A stretch of 10,979 nt of DNA, taken from NCBI GenBank assembly GCA_018055515.1, contig JAGPHL010000007.1:6036-17014 (forward strand). The letters run 5' to 3'. Of the stretch, positions 1 to 7,473 are shown piece by piece. Numbering within the stretch: the stretch's first letter is position 1; every line of letters starts with the position of its first letter. This DNA comes from Anaerolineae bacterium. GTDB lineage: Bacteria > Chloroflexota > Anaerolineae > B4-G1 > SLSP01. The notes beneath the pieces are model-generated. The model was not told the origin of the DNA. It saw nothing but the letters and a program-made list of their open reading frames with translations, and did not search any database. A program made the translations under genes and the position numbers.

Positions 1-226
1 CAGAACCCGAAGCCGTCATACGCGCTCCAATCCTGGTAGGGAACCGTGTCCAGCCCGACGCCCACGCCCCAACCACGCGCGGTGTACTCCACTTTCATCA
101 CGGAGTTCTGGGCTGCGCCCAGCGCGGCCAGGGTGTTGGTCACCACCACCGACTTGCCCAGGACCGAGCCGCCGCCCCAGTCGCCATACGTGAACCAGGC
201 GTCAACCCCGCCGGTCTGGAAATCGC
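1..226. repeat. Direct repeat copy A (second CBM11-like module)
   Basis: This stretch matches 511-736 at a fixed offset of 510 bases with no gaps. I count 17 differences in the first 215 positions, about 92% identity. The offset is exactly 170 codons, so it is an in-frame tandem duplication of a protein module. The copy continues past the window edge. Confidence 0.9.
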
Positions 227-962
227 TCACCACGGCGCCGGTAGTCTTGAACAGTTTGATGTAGTCCATGTAGTAGACACCCTGACTGTTCACAAGCGGG
301 GCGAAAGCGAACGCCTGCACCGCTGTCAGCGTCGGGCCGTCATGGGGCGCGCCATCCGGTTGCCAATCGGGGTCGTGATAGAAGACCTGCCAGGGGAAGG
401 TGAGCTCGCGCCAGCCGGTGAAATTGTCGGTGAATTTGGTCGCCAGGCGTTCCCCGTCGTTATCCGTGAGGATGATTTTGAACACGGTGCCGGTGTTCGT
501 GCCGTAGAACCAGAACCCGAGCCCGTCATACGCGCTCCAATCCTGATAGGGAACTGTGTCCAGCCCGACGCCCACGCCCCAACCGCGCGCGGTGTAGGCC
601 ACCTTCATCACGGAGTTCTGGGCTGCGCCCGGCGCTGCCAGGGTGTTGGTCACCACCACCGACTTGTCCAGGACCGACCCGTTGTCCCAGTCGCCATACG
701 TGAACCAGGCGTCCACCCCACCGGTTTCAAAGTCAGCCAGGAGAGGTAAAGTGGAGCTCTGCAGCCCGGTCGCGGAGCGCGGCGCATTGGCGAACGCGCG
801 CAGGCCGGGATCCGCTGGCGACAACGGGCGATTGACCGCTGCGGCTTCCTGAGTAGCGGCGGCTGCCAGAGGAAGATGCGCCGCGCCTATCATTTGTGAG
901 CTGAATAACAAGCCCACCAACACGATGAGAGTAAAAGCTGTTTTGGCAAATCTCAGTGACAT
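1..962 (-). CDS. Secreted protein with tandem CBM11-like carbohydrate-binding modules (partial, C-terminus beyond window)
   Basis: The frame is open from an ATG at 962 to the left edge, giving 320 residues without a stop. AGGAGG sits about 6 bases before the ATG, which fixes the start. Residues 9-28 form a hydrophobic signal-peptide core, with a likely cleavage region after an Ala run near residue 36. Two homologous modules follow with an exact period of 170 residues: the first begins near D77 (DFETGGVDAWFTYGDW) and the second near D247. Inside them are YQDWSAYDG, FWFYGTNTG and DWQPDGAP-type motifs, which resemble family 11 carbohydrate-binding modules (beta-sandwich, glucan binding); that assignment is from memory. 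Any catalytic domain would lie beyond the window. The sensor/regulator gene lies upstream on the same strand, so this protein could belong to its regulon (inference). Confidence 0.8.
   Translation of the reverse strand, partial: MSLRFAKTAFTLIVLVGLLFSSQMIGAAHLPLAAAATQEAAAVNRPLSPADPGLRAFANAPRSATGLQSSTLPLLADFETGGVDAWFTYGDWDNGSVLDKSVVVTNTLAAPGAAQNSVMKVAYTARGWGVGVGLDTVPYQDWSAYDGLGFWFYGTNTGTVFKIILTDNDGERLATKFTDNFTGWRELTFPWQVFYHDPDWQPDGAPHDGPTLTAVQAFAFAPLVNSQGVYYMDYIKLFKTTGAVVSDFQTGGVDAWFTYGDWGGGSVLGKSVVVTNTLAALGAAQNSVMKVEYTARGWGVGVGLDTVPYQDWSAYDGFGF
511..736. repeat. Direct repeat copy B (first CBM11-like module)
   Basis: Partner of the repeat at 1-226. It encodes residues about 76-150 of the secreted protein. 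The intervening bases 227-510 encode the rest of the first module, and its second-module counterpart should lie beyond the left edge. Confidence 0.9.
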
Positions 963-1284
963 CTCTATCCTCCTGCTATGAAAAGGGTTTTAGAGGGGGA
1001 TATCAGCTCACCCTTCAGGCCGGGGGCCCGCCGGTGCGCTCATAGCCCTGTCTTCAGTGTAGACGCTTTGTGGGAATTTGGCTTGGAGAAAAGCGGGCAA
1101 AAGCAGGACGTTTCATAGAGGATATACGAGATGCCATGTGCTGGCAGCCGCCGGGCAAGCATGGAAATGTGATCGTGAGGGGAGAATAGTGAGCAGAGAC
1201 GGCGACGACTCTCTTCTCACGGCTCACTGCTCTCCATTTTCGGAGGAGTCCGCGCATGACGGATGGCTCGATACGTGACGGGCG
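963..1284. other. Intergenic region between the sensor gene and the secreted-protein gene
   Basis: No convincing gene lies in these 322 bases; the short frames on both strands lack family signatures and good ribosome-binding sites. It holds the AGGAGG for the secreted-protein gene at its left end, a GC-rich stretch around 1018-1036, and an imperfect inverted repeat at 1181-1235. A promoter for the minus-strand gene is expected here, but I see no clear -35/-10 pair. Confidence 0.6.
1181..1235. repeat. Imperfect inverted repeat, possible hairpin downstream of the sensor gene
   Basis: Arms GGAGAATAGTGAGC (1181-1194) and GCTCACTGCTCTCC (1222-1235) pair at 12 of 14 positions plus one wobble, around a 27-base interior. 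On the minus strand it lies about 50 bases past the sensor stop codon. No T-tract follows, so it is not a canonical intrinsic terminator. It could be an RNA 3' end element or a dispersed intergenic repeat. Confidence 0.45.
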
Positions 1285-4200
1285 TTACATCCGCCGATAC
1301 GCCTGAGGAGAGACGCCGACCTCGCGCTTGAAGACGCGGGCGAAGTAGCCACTATCGGAGAAGCCCACGTTGAAAGCGATTTCGGTGACGGTCTGGTCGC
1401 TCTCTTTGAGCAGCCGTTTGGCCTGATAGACCCGGTAGCAATTCAAATAGGCAATCGGAGTTTTCCCCAACTCCTGACGGAAGCAGGCGGTCAGATAATC
1501 CGCGCTCAGGCCGACACGCCGGGCAATGTCCTCCCGCGTGAGAGGATCGGCATAGTGCTCATGGATGTAAGCCATCGCCTGACGCACCAGCCGCTGCGCC
1601 TCGCTGTTGAGCTGGCGCCTGTGCTCCAACACCGCGCCGATGTGCGCCAGCGTCTCATCCACGCTGAAAAGTCCCTTGCCGAGCACCGTCGCCACGCCGC
1701 GATTGAGCCGTGCCATCTCCCCGGCAGTGAGCACCTGCCCCGTCACCACGATGACCGGGATGTCCCGCGTCCGAGGCTGCTCACGCATCGCCTCCAGCAC
1801 CGCAAAGCCGTCCATCTCTGGCATCGTCAGGTCCAGGAGCACCAAATCCACCGGCTCCTGCTGGAGGGTTGCGAGCGCCTCCCGTCCGTTGCGCGCCTGC
1901 AGGACGCGATGGGTCGGCGAGTGCGTCTGGACGATCCGCGCGTGCATCTCCAGCGTGCCGGGATCATCGTCCACGACCAGAATGGTCTTGTCGGCGCGGG
2001 CGATGTCCGCCGCCAGCCATCGCTGATCGAGCGCGCGCGTCAATTCGGCCAACTCAATCGGCTTGGTGAGGTAGTCCAGTTCCAGCAGCGAGCCGCCATC
2101 CTGCGCCAGTGAATAGAAAAGCACGGGGATTTGCTGCGTCGTCGCGTTCCCCTTGATGATTTTGAGCATGTCCCAGCCCCGCTCCGGCGCGACGGTCATA
2201 TCCAGCACGATAGCGTCCGGCGGCGTCCCGAGGAGCTGCGGCAGCCAGTCCGGCGCTTTGTCGAGCAGCGCCGGTTGCACGGCGAAGCCGCGTTGCCGCA
2301 GGTCCACGACCAGCCGCTGCCCGGCCTCCGAGGGGTGAGTCAGCACGAGGACGTTCAGGGGAGCCGTCGGGCCGGGGAGCAGAGGCGGCGCTTCCGTGAC
2401 AGGCGGTTGCACCGTCGGCAGCGTGAAATAAAATGTGGAGCCGGCCCCTTCCTCGCCGGAAGAGCGCACGCCGATGACGCCGCCGTGCAACTCGACCAGC
2501 CGCTTGCAGATGGCCAGCCCCAGCCCCAGGCCGCCGTACCCGCGCTGGATGCTCCGCTCAGAGCGGCGGAACTCATCGAAGACGAGCGGCTGCTCCTCCG
2601 GGGGGATGCCCAGGCCGGTGTCGCGCACGGTGACCGTGACCCGATCGCCCGCTTCGACCACGGCCAGGCTGACCCTCCCCCGCGCGGTGAATTTGACGGC
2701 ATTGGTCACCAGGTTGAGCGCGATCTGGCGCAACCGCGTCCGATCGCCCCAGACCCACGGCCCGGCGGCAGGCAGCGTCTCCTCCCAGAGCAATCCCTTA
2801 TCCCCGGCAAGTTGACGGCCTGTCTCGGCCACGACGCGGAGGGTCGCGCTCAGGTCCACGTATTCGTGCGTGAGGCGCAACTGCCCCCCCTCGCTGCTGG
2901 CAAGATCGAGCACGTCACTGATGAGCCAGCTCAATTGCTGCGCGTGCATGTGAATCCGCTCGACGTCTCTCCGACTCGCCTCCGGCAGCGCTGCGCTCGC
3001 CTGCAACAGCATCCCGCAAAGCCCCACAATCAGGTTGAGCGGCGTCCGCAATTCATGGCTGACGGTGGAAAGGAACCGGCTCTTGAGGCGGTTGGCCTCT
3101 TCGGCCAGGCGACGGCCTTCCGTCGCCTCGCGGTACAATCGGGCGGTATTGAGAGCGGCGGCGAGCTGCTGCACAATCGCGCCGTAGAGTTCCAGCTGCG
3201 CGGCGTCGAAAATCACGTAGCCCAGCCGCCCGCTCTGGTTGACCAGGGGCAGCAGTGCCAGGGTGAACGGTGGCGCGACCGGCCAGCCCTCCGCCGGCGG
3301 GAACTCGCGGCTGCGGAAGCGCAGCGCGGCCCCCTCCGGCCCCGTCACGAAACGGAGGACGCTCCACGCGACCGGATCGTCGCCCTCGGCCTCATAAAAC
3401 GCCACCGCCGCCGTCTGAATGCCGGTCTCCGGCAGATGGTGCGCGAGGATTTGCATGATCTCGGCCTCGTCGAGCGCGGTCAGCAAGCGGGCCGTGAGGA
3501 CGCCCAGCCGATCCGCCTGCCAGCGTTGATCTACGACGAAGTGACGGTGCTGCTGGCAGAGCGTCGCACTGACGGCAAGCCGCGCCTCATCCAGCAGGTC
3601 GTGCGCCAGGGTCAGCGCCGCCGGGGAGAGCGCCGCGGCGGTCAAGAAATGGGGGACGCCCAGCGCGTGGCGGAGATAGGAAATCGCGGTCTGCCAGACC
3701 GCCAGGTCCTGACTGGCGGCAGTTTCCCGCAGGAGGCCATCCAGCGTTTGCCGGAAGGGGTCCGGCGTCAGCTGTTCCAGGCTGGCGACAAAGCCGTCAA
3801 TCATCCGCTGACAAAGCGTCTGCACCTGCGCCGCGCTGAGGTCTTGCGTTTCGGCCAGCATCGCCAGCGTCAGGTTTTGCGTCAGATCGAGGGTGCTCGA
3901 AAGCACAATCTCGGGCGCGAGGCTGCGGCCGCAGCCACACGATTCGCGCGTCACCAGCCGCGTCGGGATTTTGACCCGTTCCGGGAGGGGCGCGTTCGCG
4001 GTCAGCCGTTGATACAGCAGTTCCAACGCCTGATAGCCCATCTTGAACAAGGGGACGTGGATGCTGGTGAGGGGCGGCTCCTGGACGGCGCTTTCGGGCC
4101 GATCGTCGAAGCCGATGAGCGCGACCTCCTGCGGGATGCGTCGCCCGGCGTCCTTGAGCGCCTGCATCGCCCCCAGCGCCGACTCGTCGTTGCTCGCCAG

Positions 4201-4854
4201 CACCGCCGTGAAGGGCGCGCCGGCCGCCATGATTTCCTGCATCGCCGCGTAGCCGCCCGCGTAGACGTGCTGCCCATAGGCGATGAGACGCGGGTCGGCC
4301 ACGAGGCCGTAGGCGCGCAGCGCGAACTGGTAGGCGCGCAACCGTTCGCCGGTATCGCCGCCCAAATCCTCTCTGCTGCCGGCGATAAACGCGATTCGCT
4401 GATGGCCGTGCTTGACCAGATGGAGCGCCGCCTCGAGGATGCCGGATTCGTTGTCGGCCACGATCGTCGGGCCGACCTCGCCGGAGCCGACGAAGATCAC
4501 CGGATGGCCGGCGGCCCTCACGTCCTGGATGTAGCGGGAGCGGGTCGCCGTGTGCAGCGGATTGATGACAATCAGCCCGTCGGTATTCCACGGGCCTACG
4601 GGGACGAAATCCGTCTGGTCGGCGGCGTCAACGGCGCTGGAGAGCTGCGGCCAGGCCGGGCGCAGCGGGTCACCGGAAGTAGCGGAGGGCCCCATCCCGC
4701 AACTGAGCAGGACGTTGCAGCCGAGCGTCTGCGCCGCCTGGCAAATCCCCTGGAAGACGGGGCTGAGGTAACTCAGCGGCGTCGCCGTCCAGTAAAACTG
4801 CCAGCCGGCCAGCACGCCAATCGTGACCGGCTTATGCTGATCGTGGTCGGACAT
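1285..4854 (-). CDS. One-protein signalling system: LacI-type sensor, GAF-like, histidine kinase, two receivers, AraC DNA-binding domain
   Basis: A 1189-residue hybrid two-component regulator that should sense a small molecule, probably a sugar, phosphorylate itself and bind DNA. Domains, numbered from the ATG at 4854: periplasmic-binding-protein/LacI-like sensor about 9-305, ending in an ESCGC motif (Cys 306 and 308); helical linker 325-440; GAF-like region 450-575; dimerisation/phosphoacceptor domain with H600 in SHELRTP; ATPase with N718, DTGLGIP (D745) and GLGLGLAIC; receiver 1 about 834-945 (D885, K931); receiver 2 about 957-1075 (acidic D962/D963, D1008, K1060); AraC-type double helix-turn-helix about 1090-1189. 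There is no signal peptide or membrane segment, so the sensor should be cytoplasmic. Receiver 1 has TH where the acidic pair should be, so it may be degenerate. I prefer the ATG over an in-frame GTG at 4872 because the duplicated fragment at 9127-9306 keeps the frame from that ATG. Confidence 0.9.
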   Translation of the reverse strand: MSDHDQHKPVTIGVLAGWQFYWTATPLSYLSPVFQGICQAAQTLGCNVLLSCGMGPSATSGDPLRPAWPQLSSAVDAADQTDFVPVGPWNTDGLIVINPLHTATRSRYIQDVRAAGHPVIFVGSGEVGPTIVADNESGILEAALHLVKHGHQRIAFIAGSREDLGGDTGERLRAYQFALRAYGLVADPRLIAYGQHVYAGGYAAMQEIMAAGAPFTAVLASNDESALGAMQALKDAGRRIPQEVALIGFDDRPESAVQEPPLTSIHVPLFKMGYQALELLYQRLTANAPLPERVKIPTRLVTRESCGCGRSLAPEIVLSSTLDLTQNLTLAMLAETQDLSAAQVQTLCQRMIDGFVASLEQLTPDPFRQTLDGLLRETAASQDLAVWQTAISYLRHALGVPHFLTAAALSPAALTLAHDLLDEARLAVSATLCQQHRHFVVDQRWQADRLGVLTARLLTALDEAEIMQILAHHLPETGIQTAAVAFYEAEGDDPVAWSVLRFVTGPEGAALRFRSREFPPAEGWPVAPPFTLALLPLVNQSGRLGYVIFDAAQLELYGAIVQQLAAALNTARLYREATEGRRLAEEANRLKSRFLSTVSHELRTPLNLIVGLCGMLLQASAALPEASRRDVERIHMHAQQLSWLISDVLDLASSEGGQLRLTHEYVDLSATLRVVAETGRQLAGDKGLLWEETLPAAGPWVWGDRTRLRQIALNLVTNAVKFTARGRVSLAVVEAGDRVTVTVRDTGLGIPPEEQPLVFDEFRRSERSIQRGYGGLGLGLAICKRLVELHGGVIGVRSSGEEGAGSTFYFTLPTVQPPVTEAPPLLPGPTAPLNVLVLTHPSEAGQRLVVDLRQRGFAVQPALLDKAPDWLPQLLGTPPDAIVLDMTVAPERGWDMLKIIKGNATTQQIPVLFYSLAQDGGSLLELDYLTKPIELAELTRALDQRWLAADIARADKTILVVDDDPGTLEMHARIVQTHSPTHRVLQARNGREALATLQQEPVDLVLLDLTMPEMDGFAVLEAMREQPRTRDIPVIVVTGQVLTAGEMARLNRGVATVLGKGLFSVDETLAHIGAVLEHRRQLNSEAQRLVRQAMAYIHEHYADPLTREDIARRVGLSADYLTACFRQELGKTPIAYLNCYRVYQAKRLLKESDQTVTEIAFNVGFSDSGYFARVFKREVGVSPQAYRRM

Positions 4855-4856
4855 AG
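4662..4856. repeat. Direct repeat, left copy: 5' end of the sensor gene
   Basis: These 195 bases match 9127-9306 with roughly nine base changes in ten conserved, and one 15-base block is missing from the right copy. Similarity starts at GCAGCGGGTCACCGG and stops two bases beyond the start codon (CATAG). Both copies have the same orientation, so they flank the BMC operon as direct repeats. Confidence 0.85.
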
Positions 4857-4880
4857 GCGGACCGCGCCTCACCCAAGCGC

Positions 4881-5252
4881 TTACCCGTCACGGGCAACGT
4901 CCGTTTGCACCCGTTGCAGCAACGAATGCCACAAGGCCAGAGTAGCGGAACCGAGGCAGCAGCGGCGACAATCGCCGACAAATCCAGCAGAATGTCGCTC
5001 AAACCGCTCAGCGCGAAGACCAACAGCATAAGCCAGGACTTTCATGTTCAATCCAACCTGGGAGAGCGGGGGGAAACGCCGACGTAAGGTGCCGCGCAGC
5101 GCCGCCATCGCAAAGGTCTGCGCCCGCATCCCGGCGAGAATCTGCTGTCCTGACGTCAAGCGAGCCAGCAGCTCCAGCTGTGTCCAATCCCTCGGCTCCA
5201 GGCCCTGGGCCAGGGTTTCAATCGTTGTGTGATCCCAGCGCACTTCTTCCAT
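4881..5252 (-). CDS. Small hypothetical protein upstream of the sensor gene
   Basis: A 123-residue frame starting at ATG 5252, with GGTGAGG about 7 bases upstream. It ends 26 bases before the sensor start, so the two may be co-transcribed. The N-terminal two thirds looks protein-like: a helical section (TQLELLARLTSGQQILAG), then ALRGTLRRRFPPLSQ and MKVLAYAV. From memory this resembles small uncharacterised proteins with an L-R-R-F-P-x-L-S element. The C-terminal third (residues ~80-123, rich in Cys, Arg and Leu) looks less natural and could be read after an old frameshift. I do not recognise a function. Confidence 0.5.
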   Translation of the reverse strand: MEEVRWDHTTIETLAQGLEPRDWTQLELLARLTSGQQILAGMRAQTFAMAALRGTLRRRFPPLSQVGLNMKVLAYAVGLRAERFERHSAGFVGDCRRCCLGSATLALWHSLLQRVQTDVARDG

Positions 5253-5388
5253 CCAGCATCCTCACCACGTCAATTTCTCTGACCATGGGATACAGTCTAG
5301 CACAATTAGCGATAAAGGTAACCGGACTTACGCGAGCCTGGCTCAAAGCAAAGAAACGTAGGGGGTAGTGATTCCCATCCGATGCAGC
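5253..5388. promoter_or_regulatory. Divergent intergenic region between the minus-strand genes and the BMC operon
   Basis: This AT-richer gap separates the hypothetical gene (minus) from the BMC promoter (plus). It must hold the minus-strand promoter. TAGACT with a poor upstream element is the only candidate I see, and it is weak. It is a reasonable place for regulator binding affecting both directions, but no clear operator dyad was found. Confidence 0.35.
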
Positions 5389-5417
5389 TTGACAAAGGCA
5401 ACGGAAGGACGGATAAT
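5389..5417 (+). promoter_or_regulatory. Sigma-70-type promoter of the BMC operon
   Basis: TTGACA (5389-5394), a 17-base spacer, then GATAAT (5412-5417): a perfect -35 and a five-of-six -10 at optimal spacing. Transcription would start near 5424, about 49 bases before the rpiB-like ATG at 5473. The promoter lies inside the longest open frame for rpiB, which begins at 5368, and so argues against that upstream start. Confidence 0.8.
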
Positions 5418-5472
5418 CAATTCCAGGCATCTAGAGCGCATCAGACAAGTCAGTCTCTATGAAAGACCCGGG

Positions 5473-6072
5473 ATGAGCGATATATCCGATGAAGACATTC
5501 GGTCCATTGTGCAGCGTGTTGTCGCCCAGCTGATGGGGCTTTCAACACCAGAACGCACGCATCACGAGTCTGAACCTGGTAAGCCGGTGACTCCGGTTGA
5601 ACTCCCGGCGGTGGCCCCTAAAAAAGTAGTAGTCATCGGCGCTGACCATGGCGGGTACGAGCTGAAAGAAGTCCTCAAAAAAGAGGTGGCGGCTTTGGGC
5701 TACGAAGTAATGGACGTGGGCACGCATAGCCAGGAGCCGGTGGATTACCCGGACTTCGCCCATGAAGTGGCGCGGGCTGTCGCTAGCGGCGCCGCCTGGC
5801 GAGGTATCATCATTGACGGGGCCGGGATCGGCAGTTGCATTGTGGCGAACAAAGTCCCCGGCGTGCGCGCTGGTCTGGCTTACGATTACGCTTCCGCAGT
5901 CAATGGCCGCGAGCATAACGACACTAATGTGTTGACCCTGGGCGCTGGGCTGATTGGTGCGAATTTGGCCAAACAGATCGTGACGGTGTGGCTGGCGACG
6001 CCGTTCGGCGGGGGCCGCCACGAGCGTCGGGTGAACAAAATTGTCGCGATTGAGCAGCTGTATACCAAATGA
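5473..6072 (+). CDS. rpiB: BMC-associated RpiB-type sugar-phosphate isomerase with N-terminal encapsulation peptide
   Basis: A 199-residue protein. Residues 1-22 form an amphipathic helix (DEDIRSIVQRVVAQLMG) followed by a Pro/Glu-rich linker to about residue 49: the layout of a peptide that targets cargo into a microcompartment. The rest is an RpiB/LacAB fold: GADHGG (D58, H59), DYPDFA, ANKVPGVRA, REHNDTNVL (H148) and GGGRHERR. Classical RpiB interconverts ribose 5-phosphate and ribulose 5-phosphate. The Cys that acts as base in E. coli RpiB (ICGTGVG) is Asp115 here (IDGAGIG), with a nearby Cys122, so the exact reaction is uncertain. I chose ATG 5473 because the promoter precedes it and the targeting helix starts there; its ribosome-binding site is weak. 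First gene of the operon. Confidence 0.85.
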   Translation: MSDISDEDIRSIVQRVVAQLMGLSTPERTHHESEPGKPVTPVELPAVAPKKVVVIGADHGGYELKEVLKKEVAALGYEVMDVGTHSQEPVDYPDFAHEVARAVASGAAWRGIIIDGAGIGSCIVANKVPGVRAGLAYDYASAVNGREHNDTNVLTLGAGLIGANLAKQIVTVWLATPFGGGRHERRVNKIVAIEQLYTK

Positions 6073-6230
6073 GTCCATCTCATGCAGCGGGATTGACCAA
6101 GAGTCGTGCATGAAGGCCCGCCTGCTCTGCGCTGGAGAGCAAAGAAGATAGATAAAGGAAAGGGAGACAGGAAAAAAACTCTGCCTCCTTTGCGTCTCGG
6201 CAGTGAAAAAGGACTTTAGGAGAAAACTGA
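6073..6230 (+). other. Leader between rpiB and deoC with two small hairpins
   Basis: This 158-base gap is long for an otherwise tight operon. It contains TGCTCT-N7-AGAGCA (6123-6141), a purine-rich run about 6139-6180, and CTGCC-N13-GGCAG (6181-6203). AGGAG lies about 9 bases before the deoC ATG. The hairpins are short and without T-tracts, so I see no terminator; they may affect mRNA processing or relative cargo levels. Confidence 0.4.
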
Positions 6231-7157
6231 ATGAACCCGGATATGAAGACCGTTGAACAACTGGTAGAGATCATTGCCCGCGAAGTGCTGGTGACTATGG
6301 CTGAGCAGCAGCAGCGGGCCGCCGCGCCAGCAGGCGGGCAATGCAAGCTTAACTGCGCCGAGGGGCTGTGCGTATGCACCTGCTTCGACCGGACAGGAAT
6401 GGTGGTGGACGCGGGGGCGGAGCGGCTTTCATCCTCCATTGGCATGATCCCCCAAGATACCAACCTGGCCAGGATGATTGATCACACGCTGCTCAAACCT
6501 GACGCTACCCCCGACCAGATCGCCCAGCTCTGTTTTGAGGCGCGCAAGTACCAGTTCGCCTCGGTCTGCGTTAATCCCTCCTGGGTCAAGCTCTGCGCGC
6601 AACTCCTGGCCGGTTCTCCCGTCAAAGTCTGCACGGTGATCGGTTTCCCGCTGGGGGCCACGGCCAGCGAGGTCAAAGCCTTTGAGACGGCCCATGCGAT
6701 TGAGCAAGGCGCGACTGAGATTGATATGGTCATCAATATCGGCGCGCTCAAGGCCCGCGAGCTGGACCTTGTGGCTCAGGACATCCGTGGTGTGGTTCAG
6801 GTCGCCCATGCGCGCGGGGCGCTCGTCAAAGTCATTTTGGAGACGTCGCTGTTGACCGATGAGGAGAAAACCATCGCCTGTATGCTTTCCAAGGAGGCCG
6901 GCGCGGACTTCGTGAAGACCTCGACTGGCTTTGCCGGCGGCGGGGCCACCGTGCACGACGTGGCGCTAATGCGTCGGGTGGTGGGGCCGGAAATGGGGGT
7001 TAAGGCTTCGGGCGGCGTGCGTACTTACGAAGACGCCGCGAGTATGATCAAAGCCGGGGCCACCCGCATTGGAGCCAGCGCCGGGGTCAAGATTGTGCAA
7101 GGCCCTAGCGGGAGCGAGCCGGCGGCTGCCGACGCTGCCGGCGGCAAGAGCTATTGA
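6231..7157 (+). CDS. deoC: Deoxyribose-phosphate aldolase with encapsulation peptide and Cys-rich linker
   Basis: A 308-residue class I aldolase cleaving 2-deoxy-D-ribose 5-phosphate to glyceraldehyde 3-phosphate and acetaldehyde. The catalytic domain starts near residue 76 (DTNLARMIDHTLLKP). It has the expected D165 (EIDMVINIGA), the Schiff-base Lys K229 (DFVKTSTG) and K258 (GVKASGGVR), followed by GASAGVKI. It is about 50 residues longer than ordinary DeoC. Residues 5-28 form an amphipathic helix (VEQLVEIIAREVLVTMAEQ) typical of a BMC targeting peptide. The linker holds five Cys in 14 residues (C38, C42, C47, C49, C51), suggesting metal or Fe-S binding or disulfides. A short Ala/Gly/Ser-rich tail ends the protein. 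The start is supported by AGGAG. Its acetaldehyde product fits the aldehyde dehydrogenase fragment downstream. Confidence 0.95.
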   Translation: MNPDMKTVEQLVEIIAREVLVTMAEQQQRAAAPAGGQCKLNCAEGLCVCTCFDRTGMVVDAGAERLSSSIGMIPQDTNLARMIDHTLLKPDATPDQIAQLCFEARKYQFASVCVNPSWVKLCAQLLAGSPVKVCTVIGFPLGATASEVKAFETAHAIEQGATEIDMVINIGALKARELDLVAQDIRGVVQVAHARGALVKVILETSLLTDEEKTIACMLSKEAGADFVKTSTGFAGGGATVHDVALMRRVVGPEMGVKASGGVRTYEDAASMIKAGATRIGASAGVKIVQGPSGSEPAAADAAGGKSY

Positions 7158-7173
7158 GATCAGGAGAGGTCCT

Positions 7174-7467
7174 ATGCTGATTGCCAGAGTGATTGGAACC
7201 ACCGTCTCCACCATCAAAGACCCCAAATTGGCCGGGCAAAAGCTGCTCCTCGTCCGCCAAACCGATGAGCGCGGCGAACCGTTTGGCAAGCCCTACGTGG
7301 CGATTGATACCGTAGATGCCGGGGTAGGTGACCTGGTTTTAACCTGCGCCGGTTCTTCCGCCCGCCAGACCGCGCTCACCAAAGATACGCCGGTGGACGC
7401 CGTGATCATGGCGATTATTGATTCCCTGCAGGTTGATGGCGAGACGGTGTTCAAGAAGTCAAGGTAA
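7174..7467 (+). CDS. BMC pentameric vertex protein (EutN/CcmL family), copy 1
   Basis: A 97-residue protein of the family that caps microcompartment vertices as pentamers. The family pattern is clear: MLIARVIGTTVSTIK, KLLLVRQ, YVAIDTVDAGVGDLVL, GSSARQ, then a hydrophobic strand before IIDSL. The start is ATG 7174 with AGGAGAGG just upstream; the frame is open further upstream but that extension overlaps deoC. It lies 16 bases after deoC and 6 before the aldehyde dehydrogenase fragment. Confidence 0.93.
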   Translation: MLIARVIGTTVSTIKDPKLAGQKLLLVRQTDERGEPFGKPYVAIDTVDAGVGDLVLTCAGSSARQTALTKDTPVDAVIMAIIDSLQVDGETVFKKSR

Positions 7468-7473
7468 TCCCCT

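Noticed and set aside
46..852. Plus-strand frames at the left edge
   Set aside because: They are antisense to the secreted-protein gene, which has a signal peptide, a ribosome-binding site and repeated domains; the similarity among these frames simply reflects the direct repeat.
1181..1235. Intrinsic terminator for the sensor gene
   Set aside because: The stem is imperfect, the interior is 27 bases and no T-tract follows on the minus strand; kept only as an inverted repeat.
3797..4591. Minus-strand 264-codon frame inside the sensor gene
   Set aside because: It is another frame of the same DNA as the sensor domain, Arg-rich and without family motifs.
4855..4872. GTG start six codons upstream of the sensor ATG
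   Set aside because: No better ribosome-binding site, and the duplicated copy at 9127-9306 conserves the frame only from the ATG. It remains possible.
2131..5031. Long plus-strand open frame of 966 codons
   Set aside because: It is antisense to the sensor-kinase gene, has no recognisable domain, is rich in Arg/Gln/His/Pro as expected of a GC-rich shadow frame, and the minus-strand product shows clear domains end to end.
5368..5472. 35-codon N-terminal extension of RpiB
   Set aside because: It contains the near-consensus promoter at 5389-5417, so it would lie upstream of the transcription start; the targeting helix begins at the ATG at 5473.
5542..6111. Minus-strand 189-codon frame opposite rpiB
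   Set aside because: Shadow of the RpiB gene, whose protein motifs are unmistakable.
6429..6956. Minus-strand 175-codon frame opposite deoC
   Set aside because: Shadow of the DeoC catalytic domain.
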